From the NCBI GenBank assembly GCA_021776415.1, contig JAJFFY010000086.1, positions 1 to 54,478 of the forward strand: a stretch of 54,478 nt of DNA, given 5' to 3'. Source of the stretch: Hyphococcus sp. (GTDB lineage: Bacteria; Pseudomonadota; Alphaproteobacteria; Caulobacterales; Parvularculaceae). The position numbers and the translations under genes were made by a program. This document shows positions 25,856 to 34,959 of this stretch, in pieces (positions within the stretch are counted from its first letter, which is position 1; every line of letters starts with the position of its first letter). Below the pieces are notes generated by a model, which was not told the origin of the DNA, did no database searches, and saw only the letters and a program-made list of their open reading frames with translations.

Positions 25856-27192
25856 TGTCGCATCCGCGGCGACAAGGCATCCAATGCGCTCTTCGCTTTA
25901 ATCAGGGTTTCTTCATATTCCGCCTGCGGATTGGAACGCAACGTAACGCCGCCGCCGACAGGCGCAAAAACTGAGGTCGCGGCCTCGTTGGTTATCAGCG
26001 TCCGGATCGCGACAGAAAAATCAGCGCCGCCGGCATCATCGAAAAAGCCAATCGCTCCGCAATATGGCCCGCGCCCAACCTTCTCAACTCTGGCGATGGC
26101 GCCCATCGCCTCTATCTTTGGCGCGCCGGTGATCGAACCTGACGGGAAAAGCGCGCTGAAGATATCGCTCATGGAGACATCCTCGCGCAACACGCCGCTG
26201 ATGCGCGAGACCAGATGGCGTACTTTTGTCAGCGTCATCAATTCGCAAATCGCTTCTTCGTCTATCGAGCCGTCAGCGCAGATTTTGGATAGGTCATTAC
26301 GCATCAAATCGGCGATCATAATGTTCTCGGCGCGGTCTTTTGGATCGTTCACCAAGGCTTCAGCCAATACTGCATCTTCAACCCTGTCGGCAGACCGACC
26401 CCGCGTTCCTTTAATTGGCTCGACAATTATACGCCGCCCGCCGTTGTGCGGTTTGACTTGAAAAAACCGTTCCGGCGAATTCGACAGCACCGCACCATCG
26501 CGATATTGCAATATCGCGCCAAATTCAGCGTCGCTCTCGTGCGCTATTGCGCGATAGAGATCAAACGGCGAAAACTCGTTATCACTTGTCACTTGCAGGG
26601 ATTGAGCGATATTCGCCTGATAAAAATCACCGCATTTTATTCTCTCGATGATCAATGATACCGCCGCTTCATATTCCTGCTGCGAGAAGTTCGACGACAT
26701 CGCTGAAAACGCCGGCAAGGCCGGCGGCGCAATAGGTTCTGTACCAAGCGCGTTCGCCAGTCGCCCGCATGCCGACGCGTCGCGCCCGACCACAAAGGCG
26801 CGCTGGTCTTCTCGAGAAAAAACCGCCGCCGCGTCATATACGCCAAAGACCGCGTTGGGGAGATCATAGGGGCTGGCGGGCAGATCGAGATCTCGTTCCA
26901 TGCTCTTCAGCGCTTCATAGCCGATAAAACCAACAAGGCCTGAATGAAAGGGCACAGGCGTCGGCGCCGCGCTCGCTTCCATTACGCGGTCATCGATGAT
27001 CTCCTGCACAGCGGCAAGCCATCCAGAGCCGTCATTGATGTCGGCCGTTATGATTTGTGTCGGAAAAGCAACCAGCACCGACCAGCCACCGCGCGCAAGA
27101 TCGCCAGCGCCGAGCAGATGTGCATGCGCCTCACCCGCCAGCGGCGCAAACGCAACATAAGGGCATCGCCAATCGATTTCCGAGCAGATCAT
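25852..27192 (-). CDS. pabB: Aminodeoxychorismate synthase component I
   Basis: Converts chorismate and ammonia to 4-amino-4-deoxychorismate for folate. The 446-residue chorismate-binding protein has PIKGTRGR with the diagnostic Lys261 (anthranilate synthases have Ala at this place), the segment RAENIMIADLMRNDL and the late motif FPSGSITGAPK. ATG 27192 opens a coupled four-gene run: pabB, pabA, class IV aminotransferase, ligase homologue. Confidence 0.94.
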   Translation of the reverse strand: MICSEIDWRCPYVAFAPLAGEAHAHLLGAGDLARGGWSVLVAFPTQIITADINDGSGWLAAVQEIIDDRVMEASAAPTPVPFHSGLVGFIGYEALKSMERDLDLPASPYDLPNAVFGVYDAAAVFSREDQRAFVVGRDASACGRLANALGTEPIAPPALPAFSAMSSNFSQQEYEAAVSLIIERIKCGDFYQANIAQSLQVTSDNEFSPFDLYRAIAHESDAEFGAILQYRDGAVLSNSPERFFQVKPHNGGRRIIVEPIKGTRGRSADRVEDAVLAEALVNDPKDRAENIMIADLMRNDLSKICADGSIDEEAICELMTLTKVRHLVSRISGVLREDVSMSDIFSALFPSGSITGAPKIEAMGAIARVEKVGRGPYCGAIGFFDDAGGADFSVAIRTLITNEAATSVFAPVGGGVTLRSNPQAEYEETLIKAKSALDALSPRMRQ

Positions 27193-27223
27193 GAGGCTAC
27201 TGGTAATGCGCGCAGAGGGCGAT

Positions 27224-27248
27224 GAAAAGTGGTTTCACGCCGCTTTTC
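27224..27248. repeat. Short palindrome with GAAAAGTGG core
   Basis: Arms 27224-27232 and 27240-27248 pair over 9 bp with one G-T; the loop is 7 nt. The core matches the element at 2031-2070. It lies between divergent pabB and the AI-2E family gene, so it may also affect one of those leaders. Confidence 0.4.
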
Positions 27249-27309
27249 CAGGCTGGCGGCGGCGCGCGAACCGCCCTATCGACAATCCCAAAGCGACTGG
27301 GAGACAGAA

Positions 27310-28419
27310 ATGGCCGACACTGCTGAAAACGCCGGCATGGCGCGCACATTTTACGGCCTAGCAATCGCCGTTCTGATCGGCTTTGTCGCTTATATCGGCC
27401 GCGGCATTTTAATCCCGTTGGTGGTCGCCGGTTTTTTATGTTTCCTGATTTACACGCTTAAAGATAATGTTCGCCGCACGCCCTTCGTTGGAAAATACAT
27501 TCCCAATTGGTGTGGGTTTTTAATCGCCTTCATACTGATCGGCGCGGGCGCGATGTTGTTTGTTGAGATCATCAAATCCAATGTCGAAACATTACTAGCG
27601 GAGTGGCAAAATTATGAAGTACGATTGAGCGCGATTTTTAATGACGCACTCGCTTATGTCCGCTCTACTGATTTTTTCCCGCGTGAGATTATCGGCGGCG
27701 TTGAACAGCTGCAACAATCCGCGGTTAGTCTTATTCGCCCACTCCTGGCGCAGGTCGCCGGCAGCCTCAGCGGTTTGACCTCAAATTTTCTGACCTTCAT
27801 CACGATTTTTCTCTACCTTGTCTTTATGCTGATCGAACGCGGCCGCATCTTCAAAAAAATCAACCTTCTCGGCGCCGATGACCGCCAACGCAGCGTTATC
27901 AACGAAACCCTCGGCGATATCGCCGCCATGGTCCGGCAATATATTACCGTTAAGACCATGAGCAATTTGATCACTGCCGGCCTTAGCTATGGGATCATGC
28001 TAATTATCGGCATTCAGTTTGCTGGGTTTTGGGCGCTATTGATTTTTGTATTGAATTATATCCCGATCTTCGGCGCCGCCTCGGCAATGACCCTGCCGGT
28101 GATGCTGGCGCTGGTGCAGCCCGAAGACGGCGGCCTGCGCCTGGCCGTGATCACGCTGGTCAGTCTGCTCGGCGTGGATCAGCTGATGAGCAACGGGATT
28201 GAGCCGCGCCTTGTGGGGCGGACATTAAATTTGAGCCCGCTCGTTATTTTGTTTTCCTTAAGCGTATGGGGAACGCTATGGGGGTTTGCCGGCTTGCTCC
28301 TCAGCGTACCGATTACGGTGACTGTGATGATTGTTTTGACTCAATTTAAGTCAACGCGGCCAATTGCAATCATGCTGTCCGATGACGGTAATATCTCCGA
28401 TATCAAACATCCGGTTTGA
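27310..28419 (+). CDS. AI-2E family transporter (PerM/YdiK-like)
   Basis: A 369-residue inner-membrane protein with about eight helices: a pair at the N-terminus, a soluble segment (about 90-150), then the conserved block NYIPIFGAASAMTLPVML and the late motif GIEPRLVGRTLNLSPLVIL, both family signatures. The family was named for autoinducer-2 export, but members also serve as Na+/H+ or other exporters, so the substrate is open. ATG 27310 has GGGAG 6 nt upstream; the frame extends further left without support. It is convergent with oxyR with only 17 nt between stops. Confidence 0.88.
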   Translation: MADTAENAGMARTFYGLAIAVLIGFVAYIGRGILIPLVVAGFLCFLIYTLKDNVRRTPFVGKYIPNWCGFLIAFILIGAGAMLFVEIIKSNVETLLAEWQNYEVRLSAIFNDALAYVRSTDFFPREIIGGVEQLQQSAVSLIRPLLAQVAGSLSGLTSNFLTFITIFLYLVFMLIERGRIFKKINLLGADDRQRSVINETLGDIAAMVRQYITVKTMSNLITAGLSYGIMLIIGIQFAGFWALLIFVLNYIPIFGAASAMTLPVMLALVQPEDGGLRLAVITLVSLLGVDQLMSNGIEPRLVGRTLNLSPLVILFSLSVWGTLWGFAGLLLSVPITVTVMIVLTQFKSTRPIAIMLSDDGNISDIKHPV

Positions 28420-28436
28420 CGGTTCGGCCAGACGCC

Positions 28437-29339
28437 TCATGCAGAGTCGAAAATTTCCTTGATGATTTCGACAATCGCGCGCGCTTCATCTCCGCGGCCG
28501 GAGCCTTTGCGCCAGGCGAGGCCAATTTTTCGCGACGGCGCCGGTTTGTTGAACGGGATGGCTATAAGGCCCGCCGCCTCAGCCAGGCCCTCCTTGACGG
28601 CCATATCCGGCAATAGAGTCGCGCCAAGGCCGGCGCGGGTCATCTGCGCCAGGGTGAACAGGCTGGTGCCGTCAAAGCTCGCATTGCCGGCGCGTTCCGA
28701 TAAATTACACGCATCAAGCGCATGTTCACGCAGACAATGCCCGTCCTCTAGCAATAATAGCTTGCAGTCCTTCAAATCTTCCTTGGCAAGCTTGCGCCGC
28801 TTCGCATAGGGGTGGTCCGCATTGCACGCAAACCAGAACGGGTCGTCGCCAATTTCGATAACTTCTGTGCCCGGCAAATCATAAGGTAGGGCCAGAAGCG
28901 CCGCATCAATCAGCCCCGCCGCCAGTCTTTCTGCAAGCGCCGCCGTCAGATCTTCACGCAAAAACAGCTGCAGCTTGGGATAGGCTCCGTGAAGGCGCGT
29001 GGCGACGCGCGGCAATACAAACGGCGCCACCGTCGGAATGACGCCGAGGTGAAACGCCCCCTCAAGGGGACGGCGCGTACTGGCGGCGCGCGCCAGATCT
29101 TCCGCACCCGCAAGGATGCCCGGCGCCCGTGCAGCAACTTCCTCACCTGCCGGCGTCAGAGCGAAGGCGCGGGTGGACCGGTCCACCAGCTGCTGATCCA
29201 GCAACGTCTCCATTTCCTTGATCGCTGACGATAAGGTCGACTGGGAAACCAGACATTCCTCCGCCGCCTTGGAAAACGACTGGCGGCGAACCAGCGCCAT
29301 GAAAAACTGCAATTGCCTCAAAGTCGGCAGGGGGGTCAT
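28437..29339 (-). CDS. oxyR: Hydrogen peroxide-responsive LysR regulator OxyR
   Basis: A LysR-type regulator of 300 residues with an N-terminal helix-turn-helix (about 18-45, SFSKAAEECLVSQSTLSSAI) and a periplasmic-binding-like effector domain. The redox pair typical of OxyR is present: Cys202 in LEDGHCLREH and Cys211 in LDACNLSE, matching the Cys199/Cys208 pair of the E. coli protein. Peroxide oxidation would form the disulfide and switch DNA binding. No catalase or peroxiredoxin gene is in the window, so its targets are elsewhere. Confidence 0.93.
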   Translation of the reverse strand: MTPLPTLRQLQFFMALVRRQSFSKAAEECLVSQSTLSSAIKEMETLLDQQLVDRSTRAFALTPAGEEVAARAPGILAGAEDLARAASTRRPLEGAFHLGVIPTVAPFVLPRVATRLHGAYPKLQLFLREDLTAALAERLAAGLIDAALLALPYDLPGTEVIEIGDDPFWFACNADHPYAKRRKLAKEDLKDCKLLLLEDGHCLREHALDACNLSERAGNASFDGTSLFTLAQMTRAGLGATLLPDMAVKEGLAEAAGLIAIPFNKPAPSRKIGLAWRKGSGRGDEARAIVEIIKEIFDSA

Positions 29340-29649
29340 GAAAGGGCCTCTTCGCCATCAAACACAAATCGGACTAGACGATACTAATTTATAATACAAT
29401 CTATTTTATAAATTTTCAAAACTTCTATGCACATAGGCGGCATAGCCAGCGCCCGACATCGTCGAGCGCGAGAAGATTGCGATTGATTATAGATATGGCG
29501 AGCATTGGAGTCGGCGCCAAACACCCCGGTTCTCTCCGCTGGCGCCCTGGGACCTAATATCCACTAAAAAGGCTGTGTGTGGCGCACATGAACGGTCCGA
29601 CACAAAGCAGGCCTCATCAGCGCCCATCCAACACACGCCGCGGCGGCGA
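29340..29649. other. Intergenic region upstream of oxyR
   Basis: This 310-nt stretch holds no convincing gene. The part next to oxyR (about 29375-29430) is strikingly AT-rich and is the likely oxyR promoter and autoregulatory site, though I cannot define an OxyR operator there. The rest shows no clear hairpin, repeat or RNA. Confidence 0.5.
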
Positions 29650-30243
29650 TTATTTAATGCGCCGGACCAGAATTGAGACCCTCGCATTTGTCAATCGAAG
29701 GGCGTAGGCGCCCATAGCGCGCCTCTTGATGATAACGTCCAGACCTGAATCAGCGCCGCGGCGGATGCGTAATTTGTTTGTATCGGCCTGGAGCTGCCGC
29801 CACACTTGGCCGTTCTCCAAAACGATAAAGTACTTCCCGCTTTTACTGGTCGTGATTGACGCTGTGATCCCGCGTAATTCTTTTTTCCGCTCGCGACCAT
29901 CTTTTTTGACAAGATTTTCAGCGCCAAAGCTCGCATCCGGGTCAACTGCTTCTGCATCATAAGAGGCGGGGGGGCCCGTTTCAGCAGGTAAGGCGGCGAC
30001 AGATGTTGTGACTTTTCCACCCTGGCTTTCCGTCTGTTTTGCTTCAGCGGTCCGCTCCAGCGCCTTATCCATAAACTTGGTCGCGCGGTCAAAACAACGA
30101 AGCCGCGCCTTTGATTTAGAAATCCCTCGGCACGATGCGATGTCATGCAAAGCGTCGGATTCGGATGGTCCGGCGGCCATGGACGGCGCCACAAAACTGA
30201 GGCTCATCAAGAAAATAAGCGCTTTAAAGGTATGCTTCATCAT
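29650..30243 (-). CDS. Secreted protein of unknown function with C-x-RLxCFD motif
   Basis: A 197-residue exported protein. The signal peptide ends near SMAAG (about residue 23). Then comes CRGISKSKARLRCFD, a small two-cysteine motif found at the N-terminus of many proteobacterial periplasmic proteins. After a Pro/Ala/Glu-rich linker, the C-terminal domain has FIVLENGQVWRQLQAD and basic strands ending VSILVRRIK. Relatives in Caulobacter and sphingomonads are unannotated. Two adjacent ATG codons start it; which is used is not clear. It appears to be a single-gene unit. Confidence 0.8.
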   Translation of the reverse strand: MMKHTFKALIFLMSLSFVAPSMAAGPSESDALHDIASCRGISKSKARLRCFDRATKFMDKALERTAEAKQTESQGGKVTTSVAALPAETGPPASYDAEAVDPDASFGAENLVKKDGRERKKELRGITASITTSKSGKYFIVLENGQVWRQLQADTNKLRIRRGADSGLDVIIKRRAMGAYALRLTNARVSILVRRIK

Positions 30244-30361
30244 TGTTGTCCGTGCTTTGCCTCAAGGAAGGCGGCGAGCCTACACCATGAAACAACAATA
30301 CGGGAGGGCCCAAAGAGTGTATTGCGAAAATTATCGCTCTCAATTCTTACATCAGGCCAAA

Positions 30362-30394
30362 CGAAAAACGCCTGGCCAATTCAATGGCCAGGCG
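30362..30394 (-). terminator. Intrinsic terminator of the TonB receptor gene
   Basis: A perfect 10-bp GC-rich stem (30369-30378 / 30385-30394), loop of 6 nt, followed on the minus strand by five T. It lies 56 nt after the receptor stop codon and should end that transcript. Confidence 0.88.
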
Positions 30395-30449
30395 TAGATT
30401 TTGGTTCGAACAGGGCCGCAGGTTAAGCGGCCCTAGATCGAGGCTCGCA

Positions 30450-33400
30450 CTAGAACCGGAGGTTTGCTCCGACAAAGATGAACCGACCGACTACGTCATA
30501 GTTACCCGGATAAGTGTTACCAGAGCTGTTACCCGTCGGACCTACCTGAGCAAAGCCCGGGACAAGCGGCGGATCTTTATCCAGAAGGTTGTTCACGCCT
30601 GCACGCAACCGAACATTTTCTGCGATATCCCAGAATGCAGCAACGTCAAAGTAGCTGAAAGCAGGAATCTCGGCCGAAAACGAAGCCGTATCGAGCGTAA
30701 TCGCACCCGTCGCGGCGTCAATTGAGTTAACACGGTCAACACCTGAAATATACCGCCAGACCGCGCTCAACTGAACGTTGTAGTTGGTCTGATAGGTCGT
30801 GGTGAAGCTGTGGACATACTCAGACGTCGGGTTGCCGCAAGCGGCGTTAAAGAAGCCCGCACAATCGAACTCGCCTTGACCTGGAACGGGCAACGTCGTG
30901 CTCGCAAGATAGTATGTTGCGTTGTAGTCCCAAGAGAACGCACCCCATTCGTCAAAGTCGTAGCTGTAGGTGATGCGCGCATCAACACCGCGCGTATCAG
31001 CAGACGCAATGTTTACCGACGTTGCAACGATATTATTGGCGGTTCGCGGAAGCTGCGTGAGCGATCCATCCGTACCACGATTGATCAAGCTACAAAATTG
31101 CGGATCGCCAGTTTGCAGACAGGAGTCAAGCGTGAAAGACGGCGGAATAGCCGAGATAACTTCCTTCAACGCAATGTTGAAGTAGTCGACAGAAATCGTC
31201 AGACCGTCGACCTGACGCGGCGTAATGATCGCGCCAACCGTCCAGGTATTGGCGACTTCCGGCGTAAGATCCGGGTTGCCGCCAATGAGGATGTTCAACT
31301 GACCGGAGTCCGCCGGAACAAGACCAAACAAGGTTGTCGAAAGGCCAGTATTCGCACATTGAGCAGCCGTCGCCGTCGGCACCTGAGCTGGAGGCGCCGA
31401 GCCGGCAATACCAGCACATGGGTCGTTCAGTGTCGTCAGGTTGCCGTTTTGTGGCAGGAAGAGCTCGCCAACATTTGGCGCACGGATCGCCCGCTGATAC
31501 TGACCGCGGAAGCGGACATCTTCGGTTGGCGTCCAGGATAGACCGGCCGCGAAGGTACTGGTGGTGAAATCACCGCCTGTAATATCGTTACGAATATCGC
31601 GAGACCCATAATTGGAATAACGATAAGCGCCGGTGATGCTGAGCTCTTCGATATACTCCATGCCTTCAATCACCGGAATGGCGGTCTCCATGAAGAGTTC
31701 CCAGACTTCCGTCTTGCCATTGGTTGGCAGAACAGCGCCGCCGGCCCCGATCAACAGGCCGCCTGCATTCGTTCCATCGCCCTGTGTCGAGAGCTGATCA
31801 CGACGATATTCAACACCGAACAGGATCGTTGCGGCATTTTCAGCAAACGGGCTCGTCATGCCATAACGCCCCAGATCGTTCTGGATGGTGCCGCTAAAGA
31901 CAGTCTGTTGCAGGTTGCCGTTCGTCAGCGACGGCGTATCCAGATATTGCTGCAACGCAGGATCGAAGGTCGCGTTTGGATCGAAAGCCGTCAAGAACGG
32001 AATACAGGCTGAATCCGTCGCACCTACTGTCGGGTCCAACGGGTCAGACGTTCCGTCAACCGTTGAGCGACATACTGGAGCGCCATCTACAGGAGACGTA
32101 ACGATATCGAGCGCGCGCGCCACATTTGTCGACGTGACCTGGTTGAACTGCAGACGCTGCAGGCTGGTTGAAGCAAACTGACCAGAAACATCCCATTCCC
32201 AATCATCGAATGTGGTGCCGGTGAAGCCGCCAACAACACGGAAGTTGGTGAGCGTGCGATCATCCGTCCGCGGCCCGCCTTCGACGAAGCGGCGGCGGAT
32301 TTCAGCCGGCGCAAAACCGTCAGTAGTGCCGTCGGCGATATCACGTGAGAAGACGCCGCCGCCTGTGTCGGTGCCGCAAATTCTGGCTAGCAACTCAGCA
32401 GAAAGAAGCGGATTGTCACAGTTTACCCGGTTGATTGACGAACCAAAGGCCGCACTCGGCGCAATTTGTTGCGGCGAGTTCGACTGGGTGAAGCCGAAGC
32501 TCATATATGCATTAATATTATCATTAATGTCATAGTTGCCGCTGAAACCAGCGTTGAACCGTTCTACATTCCGGCGCAGCGGGTTAAGCGGGTTGAAGTT
32601 AAACGGGTTGTTTGCGCCCACCGTAAAGCCGCTGCCATCCGCATTCAGCGAAAAGGACCCGCTGACAAGGTCGGCGCCAGATGCATTGAGAAGTGTGTTC
32701 CCCCCAGCATCCACAAGCGGGATCGGGTTGTTCGAACCGTCGAGGATGGCGCTGACGTTAAACACCGTCGGGAAGGGCCCCTGGCCGGAACCGAAGCCAA
32801 CAACATCCTGATTGGTCGGACCAAACTCGAACAGCGCAACTTGCGAGAAGTCGCGATTGCCCATCAAGGTGCCATTAGAATGCAAATAACGGAAATACGC
32901 GGTTACGTTCCCGCGACCGCCGTCAATGTTGGCGCCCATCAAGCCGCTGATGTCATAGGTTTCATTGTCCGTGACCGAACCGGTGACCGGGTCAAAGCCC
33001 GCACCGCTGATTAAGGATTGCGCCAATTCGCTGCCGTTGCCGGACTGGGCGAAACCAAACAAGCCATCAATTTCAAAGCCTTCAAAGTCCTTGCGCAGGA
33101 CGAAGTTCGCAACGCCCGCGATAGCGTCAGAACCATAGACAGCAGAACCGCCGCCGGTCGTGATTTCAACACGCTCTACGAGCTGAGCTGGAACAAGGTT
33201 GATGTCTGATGCAAAGCCGCCTTGGGTCGGCGAGCCATAAGGCAAACGCTTGCCGTCAACCAGAACCAGGGTCCGAGTGGCGCCCAGGCCGCGAAGGTTA
33301 ACCGTCGACGTACCGTTTGCGCCGTTCGCAAAGCCGGTGTTTTGCGAGGTGCCGGTTGTGATGATTTGCGGCAATGTGTTGAGCAAATCAACAACGTCCG

Positions 33401-33611
33401 TGGTGCCGCGAATGTCAAACGCCTCAGAGCCAATTGTCGTTACCGGGCTTGTCGACCCGACATTGGCGTCTTTCAGCCGTGAGCCCGTAACGACGATGAC
33501 ATCGTCGCTGGTGACATCGTCTTGCGCAAATGCTGGCGCGGCAACGGTCGCTGCAAAGCCAGCGAGCATTGTCGAGCGCATTAGTCGCCCTATATATTTA
33601 TTGGTCTTCAT
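30450..33611 (-). CDS. TonB-dependent outer-membrane receptor
   Basis: A 1053-residue outer-membrane transporter. The signal peptide ends near APAFAQ; the TonB box region is DDVIVVTGSRL; the plug domain (about 45-170) has VNLRGLGATRTLVLVDGKRL and GGGSAVYGSDAIAGVANF; a 22-strand barrel follows and ends in a terminal Phe (FVGANLRF). The start is ATG 33611 with GGAGGG 6 nt upstream. The type resembles the abundant receptors of Caulobacter and sphingomonads, often for carbohydrates, peptides or metal chelates; the ligand is unknown and no transporter or enzyme genes are beside it. A short ORF with its own ribosome site overlaps the start. Confidence 0.95.
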   Translation of the reverse strand: MKTNKYIGRLMRSTMLAGFAATVAAPAFAQDDVTSDDVIVVTGSRLKDANVGSTSPVTTIGSEAFDIRGTTDVVDLLNTLPQIITTGTSQNTGFANGANGTSTVNLRGLGATRTLVLVDGKRLPYGSPTQGGFASDINLVPAQLVERVEITTGGGSAVYGSDAIAGVANFVLRKDFEGFEIDGLFGFAQSGNGSELAQSLISGAGFDPVTGSVTDNETYDISGLMGANIDGGRGNVTAYFRYLHSNGTLMGNRDFSQVALFEFGPTNQDVVGFGSGQGPFPTVFNVSAILDGSNNPIPLVDAGGNTLLNASGADLVSGSFSLNADGSGFTVGANNPFNFNPLNPLRRNVERFNAGFSGNYDINDNINAYMSFGFTQSNSPQQIAPSAAFGSSINRVNCDNPLLSAELLARICGTDTGGGVFSRDIADGTTDGFAPAEIRRRFVEGGPRTDDRTLTNFRVVGGFTGTTFDDWEWDVSGQFASTSLQRLQFNQVTSTNVARALDIVTSPVDGAPVCRSTVDGTSDPLDPTVGATDSACIPFLTAFDPNATFDPALQQYLDTPSLTNGNLQQTVFSGTIQNDLGRYGMTSPFAENAATILFGVEYRRDQLSTQGDGTNAGGLLIGAGGAVLPTNGKTEVWELFMETAIPVIEGMEYIEELSITGAYRYSNYGSRDIRNDITGGDFTTSTFAAGLSWTPTEDVRFRGQYQRAIRAPNVGELFLPQNGNLTTLNDPCAGIAGSAPPAQVPTATAAQCANTGLSTTLFGLVPADSGQLNILIGGNPDLTPEVANTWTVGAIITPRQVDGLTISVDYFNIALKEVISAIPPSFTLDSCLQTGDPQFCSLINRGTDGSLTQLPRTANNIVATSVNIASADTRGVDARITYSYDFDEWGAFSWDYNATYYLASTTLPVPGQGEFDCAGFFNAACGNPTSEYVHSFTTTYQTNYNVQLSAVWRYISGVDRVNSIDAATGAITLDTASFSAEIPAFSYFDVAAFWDIAENVRLRAGVNNLLDKDPPLVPGFAQVGPTGNSSGNTYPGNYDVVGRFIFVGANLRF

Positions 33612-33690
33612 TGATATCCCTCCGGTTATGTGTGGAGGAATGCACAATCAGCAAGCGCGTACAGCGCCAGTCCATGGCAGACTTACTCAT
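33598..33690 (-). CDS. Possible 30-residue leader peptide coupled to the TonB receptor
   Basis: ATG 33690 has GGAGGG 5 nt upstream and opens a 30-codon frame (MSKSAMDWRCTRLL at its start) ending at TAA 33598-33600, 14 nt inside the receptor gene. The ribosome site of the receptor lies in codons 23-25 of this frame, so translation of the leader would run through it. The bases around both ribosome sites are alike (ACCGGAGGGA), suggesting a local duplication. No family is recognised. It could be a true leader peptide, or a by-product of the duplicated site. Confidence 0.4.
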   Translation of the reverse strand: MSKSAMDWRCTRLLIVHSSTHNRRDINEDQ

Positions 33691-34076
33691 TACGTCCCTC
33701 CGGTTCGGCGCGGGGCGCTTGTTCGACAATCCTGCTTTCCGGCTCAGTGTGCGCGTCACACAAGAAGGCAAACCGGCATTAGCAGAATATATCGGCGGAA
33801 CAGCCCCCGCCTGACCGCGAAGCTAGCGGCGATAATTGATTTGGGTCAACACAAGATCGCTGCCGGCTGCGCTTTGAAAGCCGAGCGTGCCAAAATGGCA
33901 ACAGATATCGCCGGGGTCCGTAAGGTTTTGGAAACCTTGGTTAAAGGCAGATTAATAAAATATGATGGCGCATTGAGCAGTATGAGGCGCAATTCCTTGC
34001 CGCAGCGATTAGGCAAGCGCATAAATTAGTATAATCATGCGCGTTTTCGCCCCTGGCGTCGGGACCTCCTAGCGAT
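33691..34076. other. Intergenic region between TonB receptor and hydrolase
   Basis: About 390 nt with divergent promoters for the receptor and the hydrolase. Short open frames exist (for example ATG 33674 on the plus strand, 46 codons) but have no ribosome sites and match nothing I know. No RNA or terminator is evident. Confidence 0.4.
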
Positions 34077-34937
34077 ATGGACCAATATGACAGCAGATGG
34101 ATAGAGGTCGCTAACGGCCTGGGCATCGCGGTTCGCCGCTATGCTGGCGGCCCAAAAACACCTGTTCTCTGCATTCCTGGCCTGACCCGCAACGCCAGCG
34201 ACTTTGACGATCTCGCCCCCAAAATTGCCGCCACGGGGCATGATGTTATCACCGTCAGCCTGCGCGGACGGGGACGCTCGGACCGCGACCCGGATTATCT
34301 CAACTACCACCCCGAAACCTACCGCGATGATGTCCTGGCAGTCCTCGACGCGCTCGGGATCGGGTCGGCGATTTTTGTCGGCACTTCGCTTGGGGGGATT
34401 GTGACAATGGTGTCCCATGCCTCTGCGCCGGAACGCGTTAAGGCTGCAGTTCTTAACGATATCGGTCCGGAACTGGCGCCGGAGGGGATTGCCCGGATCG
34501 CCGGTTATGTCGGCGCGGGCGCCGGCGCTGGCCCGGCGGCGTCGCTTGAAGAGGCTGCGGCGCGGATCCGGGCGATCAATGGAGTTGCCTTCCCGGACGC
34601 CAGCGATGCGGATTGGTTGGTGTTCGCCCGGCGCACTTTCCGCAAGACCGAGACTGGCCAATGGGTGCTGGATTACGATCCCAATATCGCCCGCGCGCTC
34701 ATGGAGCTCGCCCCGGCGCCGGATCTGTGGCCGGCGTTTGAAAGCCTGAAATCTACCCCGACCCTGGTCCTTCGCGGCGCCTTAAGCGATTTGCTGTCGC
34801 CGGAGATTGTCGAGAAAATGCGCGCCGCCCATGCGAGCTTTGACTATGCAGAAGTTCCGCGTATCGGCCATGCGCCGATGATGACCGAGCCTGCCGCCTG
34901 GGCGGTCCTTGAGAACTTTCTCATGGACATAGACTGA
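34077..34937 (+). CDS. Alpha/beta hydrolase
   Basis: A 286-residue single-domain hydrolase. The nucleophile lies in GTSLGG (Ser about 104), the acid in GALSDLLSP and the base in IGHAPMM near the C-terminus, so the triad is intact. RGRGRSD in the N-terminal part is typical of the epoxide hydrolase/haloperoxidase/esterase group. The segment with repeated Gly-Ala (GAGAGAGPAAS) sits in the lid region. The substrate cannot be inferred. It is convergent with cysH, 22 nt apart. Confidence 0.88.
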   Translation: MDQYDSRWIEVANGLGIAVRRYAGGPKTPVLCIPGLTRNASDFDDLAPKIAATGHDVITVSLRGRGRSDRDPDYLNYHPETYRDDVLAVLDALGIGSAIFVGTSLGGIVTMVSHASAPERVKAAVLNDIGPELAPEGIARIAGYVGAGAGAGPAASLEEAAARIRAINGVAFPDASDADWLVFARRTFRKTETGQWVLDYDPNIARALMELAPAPDLWPAFESLKSTPTLVLRGALSDLLSPEIVEKMRAAHASFDYAEVPRIGHAPMMTEPAAWAVLENFLMDID

Positions 34938-34959
34938 CGCGCATTGTGTTGACCCGTGC

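Noticed and set aside
29487..29687. Short minus-strand frame before the secreted protein gene end
   Set aside because: It overlaps the end of the real gene in another frame and has no coding features.
30396..30425. GGTTCGAA string resembling a tRNA T-arm
   Set aside because: No acceptor, D or anticodon stems can be built around it; no tRNA is supported here.
33674..33814. Plus-strand 46-codon frame upstream of the hydrolase
   Set aside because: No ribosome site and no recognisable features; it overlaps the leader ORF and promoter of the receptor on the other strand.
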